42,500 bases of DNA from NCBI GenBank assembly GCA_002005505.1, contig KV908485.1, positions 294,537-337,036 of the forward strand, read 5' to 3'. The notes under the pieces are model-generated. The model saw nothing but the letters and a program-made list of their open reading frames with translations, searched no databases and was not told where the DNA came from. The stretch's first letter is position 1; each line of letters begins with the position of its first letter. The stretch is from Botryococcus braunii (lineage: Eukaryota > Chlorophyta > Trebouxiophyceae). Both the position numbers and the translations under genes were made by a program. Of this stretch, positions 8,220-19,200 are shown in pieces.

Positions 8220-11200
8220 ATGACAAAAAGGGGCAAAGAAAAGGAAAGTAGCAGTGAAACAGCAATGTCTCAACCTGGAGAAGTCAGTGGGGCCACTCCA
8301 GGGCAGTCTATGACCGGGACACAATCAGCCACTGCAGAACCAAAGGTGGAGATTGACAAGGCAGCCTACATCCCCAATACCTCTAATCCAAAGATGACTG
8401 TCATGCTTGATGATGGAGGGCGCAATTTTGAATTTTGGTATGAAAATTTGGAGGCGTGCGCAAACACCAAGGGGGTCAGAGCGGCTTTGGAGAGGCCAAT
8501 GCCAGGGTCGGTGGAGAACTCAGCCATCAAGCAGTGGCTGATCCAGTCAGTTCCAGTCATCTGGCATTCTCAGATCTCATGCCACAAAGCAGCGTTCGAC
8601 TTCATCGCGTGGGTGAAGAACAGTCACACTGGAGGGAGCAACCAAGACATCAACCTTGAGTGGTACAAGGAAATGGAGCAGGGCATCAAGACAGGGGAGA
8701 CACTCAAGGTCTACCTCTACAGAATGATGGATCTGGCTACAAGTCTCAGAAACAACGCGTTCATCCTCTTGGACCACAATGTTGGGGAGCTGATGGTGAA
8801 GGGCCTCCCTCCTGTGCTGAGGCTCGAGTCCCTGGAGGTTATGGCAACCGACAAGCCGCCATTGGAGCTGATTCAAAGAATCCTGCGCGCCGCAGCCAGC
8901 CGTGGGTACAAGGACCCACCTGCAGAGGGAACACCTCAGGCCATGGCAGCTGCAGCAGTGGCTGGTCCCTCTGGGGGGGTAGCTGGAGCGTCATCAAGCG
9001 CTGGAGCTGCACCAGGAGTGGGAGCAGTACCGGGAGTTGGAGCAGCACTACCAGCAAACGAACAGCCTCCCGCTGGCCCCTCTGCAACTACTTTTGGTGG
9101 CAGGGGGCGTGGACCTGGCAGGGCAAGAAGGCCCAGAGAGGAGCTGACATGCCACTTCTGCAAGGCAAAGGGCCACTTCATGACTGACTGCGGACCGCTC
9201 AGGCAGCTGCAGGCTCTGCATCAAAACATGCAAGCGGCAAGCGTTGGGCCTGCAGCTTACTGGGGCCAGGGAGGCCCACAGTCGTCTCCTCAAGCCTGGT
9301 GGGACCATGGATCTGGCCGGGGTGGCCCGCCTTCATCCGCTTCCAGCCCTGGACCTCCTTCAGCATATAACTATCCAACAAGTCAACACACGTTTCCGGG
9401 GTGGCATTTACCACCTCCACCCCCTCCTTCTGGTGAGGCGATGTTTATCTCTCTCAATGTGCTTGCCCCAACTTCGCATGGAGCTAGCAGCACATCTTGG
9501 TTAATAGATAGTGGTGCCTCTGTGCATATAGTCAATGATCTCTCATTGCTCCATAATCCAGTTATGCATAGACAGCCTCTTCCTCTGCACTTGGCAACCT
9601 CAGACGCCAAGGGAGGAATCATTGCATCTGGGTCTGTATGCCTTGTGAATGCAAGGCACGAAGTATTCTGGCTGCACAATGTGCAGTGTGTTCCTTCTGC
9701 GCATACCAACCTCATTTCAGTCACTGGTGCAATTCAGGATGGAGCATCTTTCCTGACTGACACTGCAGGTGGTTACACAGCCATGAAGGGACCTGAAGGG
9801 TGGTGTGGAGATATCACCCGCGCACGAGGTCTGTTTTTTTTGGAGTTTGTTAGTCCTGTCAGAGGGCAGCAAGTTGGCTGCAGACATATTGATCACATGG
9901 CTGAGGCGTCTCATCTTAGGAAAGGACACGTGTGTAGCGAGAGATCTCTGTGGCATGCTAGGTTAGGTCATCCTGGTGCCAGCAGCATGCAGAGGTTCTC
10001 CAAGGAAGATCTGGTTACAGGAATCAATATCTCCCTTGCTCCCTGCTCTGAGTGCCCCAAGCACTGTGAATCGTGTATACAAGGGAAACACTCCAGACCT
10101 CCTTTCCCTGTATCTTCCAGGCCTGCACATCACCCACTCGATAGAGTCCATGTGGATACTGTGGGTCCCATATCACCTCCTGCCATCACAGGTGAACGAT
10201 ATTGGGTCACTGTAGTGGATGAAAGTTCACACCAAGTTGCCTCCCTGCCTGTGAAGTCAAAGGATGGCATCCCAAAGGCTGTGATAGACCTGCTCCGTTT
10301 TTGGCAGACCCAACGAGGCACGGTTGTGAAGTGTGTGAGGACTGACAGGGGTTCAGAGTTCCTGAACCAGCAATTCAAAGAGTTTTGTGCTCAGCAGGGC
10401 ACTAAGATGGAGTCCTCAGCGCCCTACACGCCTCAGCAGAATGGGGTGGCGGAGAGGATGAATAGGACCCTGAAGGAGCGAACAAGGACTCTGTTGGTCC
10501 ATGCTGCAGCAGACCCCTCCCTTTGGAAGGAGTCGCTTGAGACAGCTACCCTCCTCTACAATGTGGGTCCTACTTCAGGCAGGTCCCTGACCCCCATGGA
10601 ATTATTCTTTGGTGTCAAACCTGATGTGTCTGTGCTGCGCACGTTTGGCTGTGTAGCCCATGTGCACATTCCCAGTGGCCAAAGGTCTGTTTTTGGGCCC
10701 AAGACCATCCCTGGGATGTTTACTGGTTATTGTCCCCAGTCTAAAGCGTATCGTGTGTACGTGGGGAATGGAGTGTGGAAGGAGAGTAGGGACGTCAGCT
10801 TTATCGAGCACTTGAGGGGGGCTGAGAGAGTGGGTCTATCAAAGGTCCAGCCTGGGTCTGTCTATGATTCTAGGATATCACCCCCCCTTGGCAGTGAGAA
10901 TCTGGCAACGCCTCAAGCAATTCCCTCTGCTGCTCCACCCACGTTCTGGGATGAGGAGGATGACCATGGAGTGGAGACGCTTTCCACTGGGGCTCCTGGG
11001 ACCTCTGGACTTTGTGCTGGGGATCAGTCTGGAGACGGGACCACAGCAGCACATGACCAAGGAAACCCCACCAGCCTGGATTCTACTGTTGGGACCCCAG
11101 AACCATCTCAGCACTCGTGGTCGGTGCTTGAGCATATGCAGAATCTGGCCAGGGGGGGTGTAGAAACTCAATCCCAGGTAGAAAAAATGCAGAAGGTACA

Positions 11201-13433
11201 AGAGGGGTTGCGAATGCAGGGGAAGTCACAAATTCCCCTTCCTCCAGGGACCACCCTTACAAGGGAGCAGCGTTATGTACAGCGCGTGGCTAGGAGAGAG
11301 CATTCTGACATCCCATTGCATGCCCCTGACCCAGGTCAGGCAATTGTGAGTGAGCCAAACATGGTTGGTCTCCCTGATATGCAGGGGCAGGTTGAGACAG
11401 TCGAGGCTATGTTCGGTGCAGATGTAAGAGATGAGAGCAGTGGGTTAGACATGCCAGCAGTAGGGGAAGCTGGTGCCCAATCCCAGTCACTGGCTAGTCA
11501 TGCTTATGGTGTGCAGGCTGACATTGTAGGCGCAGCTCAGGCAAGTCTGGGTAGTGTGCCCAAGTGTGAGTCCAGGAGAGAGAGAGAGCTGCTGCTCCCC
11601 TCTGCATTGCGGAAGGTGCGAGAATGTAAGGGTGCTGCACATGAGTCCAGTAGTCAAGGAGAGAGAGAGAGACTTGAGAAGGAATCAGATAATCCCGGCA
11701 GTACTGCCCAGTCCCAGCATAAGGTACATAATGTACCTTATTCTGGCAACCAGGGAGAGAGAGAGAGAGAAGGGAACAGCATCAGTAAGGCTGACAGCCC
11801 TGCTGCACCACAGCATAAGGTACAGAGTGTACCTTCTGTCACGTTGGGAAAAGTTCACGTGCCCTCAAACTTGAGGGAAGCCCAGCGCTCACCTCAGTGG
11901 GAGTTTTGGCAGCAGGCAATGCAAGAGGAGATGGAGTCTTTAGACACCCATGAGGTTATGCAGTATGTGGAAAGACCCCATGGGCAGAAAGTTATCCCTG
12001 TTCATTGGATTTTTTCTACAAAAAACGATGCACATGGGAATGTCACTCGGTTTAAAGCAAGATTGGTTGCCCAGGGTTGCAGACAGATTCCTGGTATAGA
12101 TGTTGGTGAGGTTTTTGCACCTACCAGCAGCTATGGTGCTAGGAGAGCTGTGCTGGCAGTGGCTGCCACACAAAATCTTGAGATCCACCAAGTGGATATC
12201 AAGACAGCTTTTCTCAATGGGGAGTTGGAGGAAGAGGTCTATGTAACCCAACCACCAGGATTTGAGAATGGCAACACGAGAGTTGTGTGCAAGCTCAGGA
12301 AGGCACTCTACGGTCTTAAGCAAGCCCCACGGGCTTGGCACAAGACCTTGAGCGACAAGTTGAGCGTGATGGGGTATAGTGTGTGCAAGAGCGACGCTGG
12401 GGTATACATCAGGAGGGCCCCTGATGGTAATCTGTCGTTTATTCTTGTTTATGTCGATGATCTTCTCATAGTTGCCAGAGTGGTTGCAGAGATTGAGTGG
12501 GGGAAAGAGTTATTGAAGAAGGACTTCACCATCCATGATTTGGGAGAGGTGAATGATTTCCTGGGGTGTCAGGTCCTACGCAATAGAGTTCAGGGCACTA
12601 TTTCCATGAGTTGCACTCCCAAGATTGATGCTCTTGTGGAGAAGTTTGGCGTTGCTGATGATGGACGTGGGGTTGATACCCCCATGTCCAAGGACTTCGT
12701 GGCTAGCAGCAGACCCGAGTCCTCAGATGGTATGTCACATGGGGCTGGTACCCCTCTGCCACCTGGTCATCGATACTGCGAGTTAATTGGATCGTTACTG
12801 TACATAGCCAATACGACCCGGCCTGACATTTCTCAGGCTGTTGGAGTGTTGTCAAGGTATAGAATGACACCCACTACCTCACACTGGAATGAGGCCATTC
12901 GAGTGCTGAAGTACTTGAGAGATACCAGAGAGTTAGCTCTTACTCTGGGTGGAAAGGGCCCTGAGCTAGAAGGCTATGTTGATGCCGACTATGCTGGGGA
13001 CCTGGACCACAGGTATTCCACCACTGGCTATGTTCTATCAGTCTATGGTAGTGCCGTGGTTTGGGGAAGCAAGAAGCAGAGCTCAGTTGCTACCTCAACT
13101 GTGCAAGCTGAGTTTATGGCAGCTGGCCATATTGTGAAGGAAGCCAACTGGCTAAGGGGCTTCTTGGAAGAGATAGGGGCTGCACCTTGGAGGGTCAAAA
13201 TTTTCTGTGACAACCAAGGATGCATTTCTAATTTACGGAACCCCCTGTATTCCAAATTCACAAAGCACGTTGCAGTAAGCTTCCACTACGCTAGGGAAGC
13301 TATGGCACTTGGGCAGGTAGATATCCTCTATGTGGAATCTGCACGCAATGTGGCTGACATTATGACCAAGCCACTTGCCAAGCCCGTGTTTGTTGGTCAT
13401 CGTGATTCACTAGGTTTGAGAAGATACACTTAA
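8220..13433 (+). CDS. gag-pol: Copia Gag-Pol polyprotein (1737 aa)
   Basis: A single frame from ATG 8220 to TAA 13433. Gag is N-terminal, with a CCHC zinc knuckle CHFCKAKGHFMTDC at residues 311-324. The aspartic protease has LIDSGASVHIV (D430). A GAG-pre-integrase HHCC region starts LWHARLGHP (about 577). The integrase triad is D646, D709, E745 (D-x62-D-x35-E), with TPQQNGVAERMNRTL. A Ser/Gln/Glu-rich linker of about 870-1210 contains GA-repeat-coded RERE stretches. Reverse transcriptase (RVT_2) has VDIKTAFLNGEL, LYGLKQAPRAW and YVDD (1411-1414). RNase H has YVDADYAGDLD through ADIMTKPL at the C-terminus. There is no frameshift between gag and pol, as usual for copia, so the Gag:Pol ratio must be set otherwise, for example by splicing or processing. 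No missing catalytic residue was noticed. Confidence 0.96.
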   Translation: MTKRGKEKESSSETAMSQPGEVSGATPGQSMTGTQSATAEPKVEIDKAAYIPNTSNPKMTVMLDDGGRNFEFWYENLEACANTKGVRAALERPMPGSVENSAIKQWLIQSVPVIWHSQISCHKAAFDFIAWVKNSHTGGSNQDINLEWYKEMEQGIKTGETLKVYLYRMMDLATSLRNNAFILLDHNVGELMVKGLPPVLRLESLEVMATDKPPLELIQRILRAAASRGYKDPPAEGTPQAMAAAAVAGPSGGVAGASSSAGAAPGVGAVPGVGAALPANEQPPAGPSATTFGGRGRGPGRARRPREELTCHFCKAKGHFMTDCGPLRQLQALHQNMQAASVGPAAYWGQGGPQSSPQAWWDHGSGRGGPPSSASSPGPPSAYNYPTSQHTFPGWHLPPPPPPSGEAMFISLNVLAPTSHGASSTSWLIDSGASVHIVNDLSLLHNPVMHRQPLPLHLATSDAKGGIIASGSVCLVNARHEVFWLHNVQCVPSAHTNLISVTGAIQDGASFLTDTAGGYTAMKGPEGWCGDITRARGLFFLEFVSPVRGQQVGCRHIDHMAEASHLRKGHVCSERSLWHARLGHPGASSMQRFSKEDLVTGINISLAPCSECPKHCESCIQGKHSRPPFPVSSRPAHHPLDRVHVDTVGPISPPAITGERYWVTVVDESSHQVASLPVKSKDGIPKAVIDLLRFWQTQRGTVVKCVRTDRGSEFLNQQFKEFCAQQGTKMESSAPYTPQQNGVAERMNRTLKERTRTLLVHAAADPSLWKESLETATLLYNVGPTSGRSLTPMELFFGVKPDVSVLRTFGCVAHVHIPSGQRSVFGPKTIPGMFTGYCPQSKAYRVYVGNGVWKESRDVSFIEHLRGAERVGLSKVQPGSVYDSRISPPLGSENLATPQAIPSAAPPTFWDEEDDHGVETLSTGAPGTSGLCAGDQSGDGTTAAHDQGNPTSLDSTVGTPEPSQHSWSVLEHMQNLARGGVETQSQVEKMQKVQEGLRMQGKSQIPLPPGTTLTREQRYVQRVARREHSDIPLHAPDPGQAIVSEPNMVGLPDMQGQVETVEAMFGADVRDESSGLDMPAVGEAGAQSQSLASHAYGVQADIVGAAQASLGSVPKCESRRERELLLPSALRKVRECKGAAHESSSQGERERLEKESDNPGSTAQSQHKVHNVPYSGNQGEREREGNSISKADSPAAPQHKVQSVPSVTLGKVHVPSNLREAQRSPQWEFWQQAMQEEMESLDTHEVMQYVERPHGQKVIPVHWIFSTKNDAHGNVTRFKARLVAQGCRQIPGIDVGEVFAPTSSYGARRAVLAVAATQNLEIHQVDIKTAFLNGELEEEVYVTQPPGFENGNTRVVCKLRKALYGLKQAPRAWHKTLSDKLSVMGYSVCKSDAGVYIRRAPDGNLSFILVYVDDLLIVARVVAEIEWGKELLKKDFTIHDLGEVNDFLGCQVLRNRVQGTISMSCTPKIDALVEKFGVADDGRGVDTPMSKDFVASSRPESSDGMSHGAGTPLPPGHRYCELIGSLLYIANTTRPDISQAVGVLSRYRMTPTTSHWNEAIRVLKYLRDTRELALTLGGKGPELEGYVDADYAGDLDHRYSTTGYVLSVYGSAVVWGSKKQSSVATSTVQAEFMAAGHIVKEANWLRGFLEEIGAAPWRVKIFCDNQGCISNLRNPLYSKFTKHVAVSFHYAREAMALGQVDILYVESARNVADIMTKPLAKPVFVGHRDSLGLRRYT

Positions 13434-13440
13434 AGCATGC

Positions 13441-13453
13441 AGGCAAGGGGAAG
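13441..13453 (+). other. Copia polypurine tract
   Basis: AGGCAAGGGGAAG immediately precedes the 3' LTR. It is the expected plus-strand DNA primer. Confidence 0.8.
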
Positions 13454-14147
13454 TGTTGAGTTCTGAACATTATTATTGAATGCCTTGTGCTTTAAGTGAT
13501 CTTCATGTGTGCACTATTAGGATATGGGTCCATTGAGAACATAAGGTACCTTGAGACACGGCAGATTCTGGACGTTTTCGAACATAAGGTACAATCCTAT
13601 CTAGATCACACGTTTGTCGGATGAACTCTTAAGGCTGCCCCACCGGAGTGAATACCAACTGGTTGTGAAAGATGCTGGGCATCACCAGATGCTAGTCTTG
13701 TCCGACAGTTGTGTGTGGCACTCAGCAGACAGTCGTACGGACTGTAGCTGGAGTAACTTCGTCTATTGACGACCTGTCTGCTTTGTACAGGTACGGTGCG
13801 GCAGTGTGTGTTGTATCATTGTTGCTATTGTGAGAGTGAACAAGCTTAGTGTACCCTGTAGTCACTCAAACAGATAAGGGACAGTGACTTCAGGGAGTAT
13901 AGGCATGTACTTGAACGTAGCCGTCTAGAGCCTTATCTAGTGATTGCTTGATCGGTGCTTGTGTACAAGATAATGATGTAACGGAACTGGTTGTGAAAGA
14001 TGCTGGGCATCACCAGATGCTAGTCTTGTCCGACAGTTGTGTGTGGCACTCAGCAGACAGTCGTACGGACTGTAGCTGGAGTAACTTCGTCTATTGACGA
14101 CCTGTCTGCTTTGTACAGGGAAAGCCGATTGCCCATAACCTTTCACA
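13454..14147 (+). repeat. Copia 3' LTR (694 bp)
   Basis: Same length and, by reading, same sequence as 7136-7829, including the internal 135-bp duplication. It is followed by TSD GAGTC. Confidence 0.95.
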
Positions 14148-14781
14148 GAGTCCTGGGCGGGCTCCCTGGATGCGCCAGAGGGTGCAAGTCATGCATTACT
14201 TTACTAGCCCTAGTGCTGGTCCTCACCGTCTATCTGGATGAGGCACCGGGACTCCCAGGTGGATCTCCCAGGTGACCCCGGGAGGACGGAGGCAATTGCA
14301 GAGTATTATTAGTAGTAGTCGAAAGGTGTAAATTATGGGTGTTTATTTGAGTAGTATAGATGAGCCCTGATCCTCATGATGGATACGACTCCCACGGGGG
14401 CGGTATGACGGGAAATTGTTGTAGTTTTAGCGGAGACACCCGATGGCCAAAATAACGACTACCACGAGGGTCAGATGTCTGGCCATATGGCCTCAAGAAG
14501 GACTGCCATGAGTGTCTGATTCCAGGCAAATGCTGGGTATGCGGTTAGAATAGGCTTCACTCATAATTATAAATGCTGGCATGATATCAGTTATGATGGA
14601 TTCCAGATCCATAACTTGCACAGCCTGACGACTGGTCGGTATGTGCCAAAAACTGGTCCATCGATATACTGATGGATATGTACATGAGAAATGTGTCCTC
14701 CGTATACGGAGGACACATTGTTAGAAAAATGGACACTAACGTGTATACCTTAGGTATTTGTGTGACATGTTGAGTCATTTC
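14148..14781. other. Spacer between copia and element B
   Basis: Unique-looking 634 bp. It holds a perfect 30-bp palindrome (14690-14719) and a 38-bp segment (14652-14689) whose inverted copy lies beyond element B at 29846-29883. No exon was recognised. The last five bases, ATTTC, are the left TSD of element B. Confidence 0.6.
14690..14719. repeat. Perfect 30-bp palindrome
   Basis: AATGTGTCCTCCGTA followed by its exact reverse complement TACGGAGGACACATT, with no loop. It could extrude as a cruciform or bind a dimeric protein. No gene adjoins it. Confidence 0.85.
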
Positions 14782-15257
14782 TGTCGTAGAATGCACAAGT
14801 TAGAGAGAATTTCCAAGTTGTGAGAGAGAGAGAGACAAGGCCGGATGGCCGACAAGTTGGACGCTCTTTCCAATTACAAGTAACCCCCACCTCACGGAGC
14901 TTCCACTCCCTACTTGTGGTCTACTAAGCTTCCAAATTACCTGAATGCGTGTCTTCCCGTGGCTTACGTCTCTATCCGTTCCTTCCCGTGGTTCGTGATC
15001 GTGTGTTCACGTTCCTCCAATGGTAGCGCACTAGTCCACCAAACCTCTACAATAGTATCTAGAAAATATCCTAGAATCCTACTATGAGAGTAACGTCCAT
15101 AACTATCCAATGGAATTCGACGGCTAGGAAGCCAAGGCTAGACGCTAGGCACGTGCGTACTCGCGTTGCTCGTACGACATGTGCGCTACATGTGCGCCTA
15201 GGCTAGGGGTTAAGGGAAATGTCCAGAAATGCCGGGAAATCCCTACATTCCATTACA
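14782..15257 (-). repeat. Element B 3' LTR (476 bp)
   Basis: In plus orientation it starts TGTCGTAGAATGCAC and ends CATTCCATTACA. It matches 28630-29105 except near 15209, where GGGGTTAAGGG replaces GGGGGTAAGGG. Confidence 0.93.
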
Positions 15258-16240
15258 TCATCCCCCCCTTAATTCCTGCATGTCCTCATGCAGCCACATA
15301 CACACATACAGTAGACCACAATTAGAAGGGAATGGTCGTCACCGAACGGCCCATCCACCAGCGCCGTTAGACCCTTGCCGAATGGGTTACATTAGGGTCC
15401 CCGCCTCCAAGTTATTCCCCTATCATCCCAAGCAATTGACTAAAGCGTCCAATTTTTTTTTTGTTTTTTTTTTAAATTTATTTATTAGGTGTGCTTTATT
15501 TTAGTCCTAAGTACAATACTGTACGATACGATACGATATGATACGATACGACACGGTACGATAAATTACGATAAATTACGGCGAACTACGACGAACTACG
15601 ACGAACGTTCGCCTTATTCCTTTCGAACTATCCAAGTCCACCTTTATTGACACATCCCTATTTATTATTTATTAAAACAATACAATGCTTGTGACACAAC
15701 CGATAAACAATCCGAACAAGATAAATATGACACAGGTGTAGCTCAGTCCACAATGCTTTCCTAAAGTGGCTATCCATACAACACAGTTTCTTTATGATAC
15801 ATTGTCCATACTGTACACATACTGTACACATAAGGTACACATATAGTACATAGAAAGAAATCCATCCCAAGATGCCAAGTAGTCCATATCCAAGGGTTCC
15901 AAGTAGCCCATAGCCAAGGGCTCCCAAGTAGCCCATAGCCAAAGGTTCCAAGTCACTTCTGTACTTCAAGCCCACGTCCCAAGTGCTAGTTAAGCAGACT
16001 GCGGTTGCGCGCCATGTGTACTTCAATTCCCATCCCTGAATGCAGAACCCCGAGTTCAATGCATCGAAGCGGTATGAGGCCTCATGCCACACATACCGAG
16101 GTAGGCAACCTACCCCGTCCCTTGTCCCAAAGTACACAAGATATACAGTCCCTACCATAGGTCCCGTCCCATGTATTCCCAGACACCAGGTGGGAACTCC
16201 ACAAGTGGAATGAGGGGGACAACCGTCCGGAGGGGCCCGT
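15258..16240 (-). other. Element B 3' non-coding region
   Basis: About 980 bases between pol stop and 3' LTR. It holds a TACGA-type short tandem repeat (about 15511-15605), a three-copy repeat around CCCATAGCCAAGGG (about 15885-15950), and a purine-rich tract on the minus strand next to the LTR (15258-15275), which serves as polypurine tract. A 239-codon frame (15658-16377, minus, ATG start) overlaps the pol end in another phase. It is mostly repeat-coded and shows no known domain. Confidence 0.65.
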
Positions 16241-19200
16241 TCAAGGGAAGGTGTCGCGCAGCGCCACCTGGTCCCAAATGGGCGGGGCGAGCCCCTGGAG
16301 TCTATGATAGGTATTAACCAGCCCGGGATGGGTCTCGAATGCCTCCTGAGATTCCCATGAGTCCTCTGTGGCCCCATGGCCTACCCACTTTACAAGGTAC
16401 TCGAGAAAGGGTGTGCCATCCTCAAAATGGTAGGAGTACCCATCCTTGTCGTGCAACAGCCGGTGATCGACTAGTGCATCCACTACCCACTCCAGGTGAG
16501 TGGTGCCATCCGCTTTGGTGATGACTTTTGGGGGGCAGTATCCACGCGACTGCGCCTCCTCACGTGTCCAGTATGGCTTCAAATAGCAGACATTTATGCG
16601 GGGGTGGATGTCCAACCGGTCCGGAAGATCCAGTGTGACGAAGTTAACGTTGTCGGGCGTGACCGCCATGACCCTGAAGGGTCCCACGTGCTGCAGCTTG
16701 CTGAATCTGTTTGAAGTTAGCGTGGGGGCCGCACGGGTTGAAAGGAGGACATAGTCCCCTTCCTGGTAGATGGCCTCCCTCCTATGCCGGTTGGCATAGG
16801 CCGTCTGACGGTCTTGAGCTGCACGCAAACACTTCCTTGCAAGGGTGATTTTGTCTTGCATTTTTCTCATGAAGAGATCAGCCCTATCCACCTTAGTGCC
16901 CTCCATGTGTCCCACCGCAAACGGTATATTTGGATCTTGCCCATATGTTAACCTGAAGGGTGTGGAGTTTAGGGAAGTTTGCCAAGAGTTGTTGTAGGCA
17001 AATTCCGCCACTGAAAGGTAATCCTCCCACTCCTTTGGGTTATCCTTGACATAGTGTTTCAGAAAATCTTCCAAGATCCTATTCACCCGTTCCGTTTGAC
17101 CATCTGACTGAGGATGATATGCCGTAGTTCGAGCCGGCTTGCACCCCGTCAGACTTAGAAGTGTGTTCATGAAATTATTCACAAACCGAGGATCTCGGTC
17201 CGAAACAATTTCCTCAGGGAACCCGTGATACTTCCATACTTTATCCCTCATCAGAACAGCAACTTCATAAGCATCTGCATTGGTAGTGGTAGGGGCAAAG
17301 TGGGCACATTTGCTCAACCTGTCAACCACTACCCATATTGCGTTATGCCCGTGTTTGCTTTTAGGCAGTCCCGTGATGAAATCCATTGAGATGCTTTGCC
17401 ATTTCCTTGTGGGGATTTGTAAAGGGTGTAAGAGTCCTGCGGGTAACTGGTTTGAGGCCTTCACCCGCTGGCATGAATCACAATACTTCACATACTCCCG
17501 CACATCCTCCGCCATTCCCGGCCACCACCAGTCCCGCTTCACTAGATCATACATCTTCGCAAAGCCTGGATGACCAACAGAAGGAGGTTCATGCAAAGCT
17601 TTCAATATGTCCTGCCACAGATTCCTAGCAACTGGACCTTCCTTATCCCGGACTTCATAAAATGCGGGCACATATTTTCTTCCCTCCCTTCCAAATTCCC
17701 AAACCCCGTCCGTAAAGTGAACTTTTCTCTTATTTGCCCTTGTTCCCAACCACGAATCATGTGCGTAAGCACCCTTCAACAATTCCAAGAAGGTGTCACA
17801 CCCGTCAGACCCGAGGGTGATGGAGCCCGAGCGGGCCGTCCCGTCCCCATCTATCGAGGTTGCATTGATCCCCTTCCCGGGGTTGGGCTCCGTGGAGACG
17901 TTGCGCTGCTGTTGTCCCTGGAGCTGTCCCTGGAGGACTGGGTTCCTGGACAACGCATCCGCAACGTTAGTCTTTCCAGGCTCCCAAACCCAAAGAATGT
18001 TGAACTCTTGCAACTTCTCAGCCCACCGTGCCCTCCGAGGGCTTACACCAACCTGTTGCTAAAGAAAAGTGTTACACTTATGGTCTGTGGTGACAGTGAC
18101 TTGTTTCCCTAGGACATAACATCTCCATTCAGTCAAGGCATACACTACAGCAAGTAACTCCCTCTCAGTTGCAGAATAGTTCCTTTCTGCACTATTGAGC
18201 TTCTTACTGTAATAAGCAATGACTCGACCTTCCTGCAATAGTACAGCGCCAACCCCAAAATCACTCGCATCACAAATTACCTGGAAGGGTTTACGAAGGT
18301 CTGGCAGTGATAGTATGGGTGCCTGTATTAATGCATCCTTGAGAGCCGCAAGGGCCTCATCTTGCTCCTTTCCCCAAGTCCAAGAACTTTTGCTCTTGGA
18401 CAGTTTAGTCAAAGGAGCAGCAAGTGAGCTGAACCCCTGAATAAATTTTCGAAAATAATTTGCAAGCCCCAAAAATCTACGCACGTCGGTGACGTTTTGG
18501 GGTGTGGGCCAATCCTTGACTACCTTCACCTTTTGGGGGTCCACTTTCAGTCCATCCTTGCCAATGATATGCCCGAGGTATTTGAGTTCTGAGCATAAGA
18601 ATTCACATTTGGCAAGTTTTGCAAACAATTCCTTTTCCCGAAGGCGTTGGAACACCTTCCGAAGATGAGCATAATGCTCCTCTTCATCCCGACTGAAAAT
18701 TAGAACATCGTCAAGGTACACTACCACAAACCCTTCCCTTATGAAATCATGAAAGATTTCATTCATTAGGCGTTGAAAGGTAGCGGGGGCGTTGGTGAGT
18801 CCAAAAGGAAGCACTAAGAACTCATACAGCCCAAAGGGTGTACGAAACGCTGTTTTAGGAATGTCTTCCTCCTTTAGCCTTACTTGATGATAACCACTGA
18901 GGAGGTCCAGACTTGAGAAAATCTTAGCACCTTTAAGTTTATCAAGCACGTCGTCTATGCGAGGGAGAGGGTACCTATCATGAATGGTGATTTTATTTAA
19001 TGCCCTGTAGTCTATAACCATTCGGTATGTGCCCTCCTTCTTCCTCACAAACAAGACCGGTGAAGCATATGGTGAACATGAGGGGCGTATGTGTCCCTTA
19101 GAAAGTAGTTCATCCACAGTTCGCTCACATTCCTCAGTTTCTTCCACGGACAAGCGGTAAGCAGGACGGTTTGGAGGAGTTATTCCTTCCTGCACATTAA

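Larger units (their letters stand above)
7136..14147 (+). mobile_element. Complete Ty1/copia LTR retrotransposon
   Basis: 7012 bp, bounded by a 5-bp target-site duplication GAGTC (7131-7135 and 14148-14152). The order is 5' LTR, primer-binding site (7830-7843), leader, one gag-pol frame (8220-13433), polypurine tract, 3' LTR. Integrase precedes reverse transcriptase, which defines the copia (Pseudoviridae) order. The LTRs show no difference on reading, the frame is open, and all catalytic motifs are present, so this looks like a recent and possibly autonomous copy. Confidence 0.97.

Noticed and set aside
18059..18061. Reassigned TAG (glutamine) as in some ulvophyte algae
   Set aside because: TAG also ends element C pol and element B gag at natural C-termini, so the standard code fits better.
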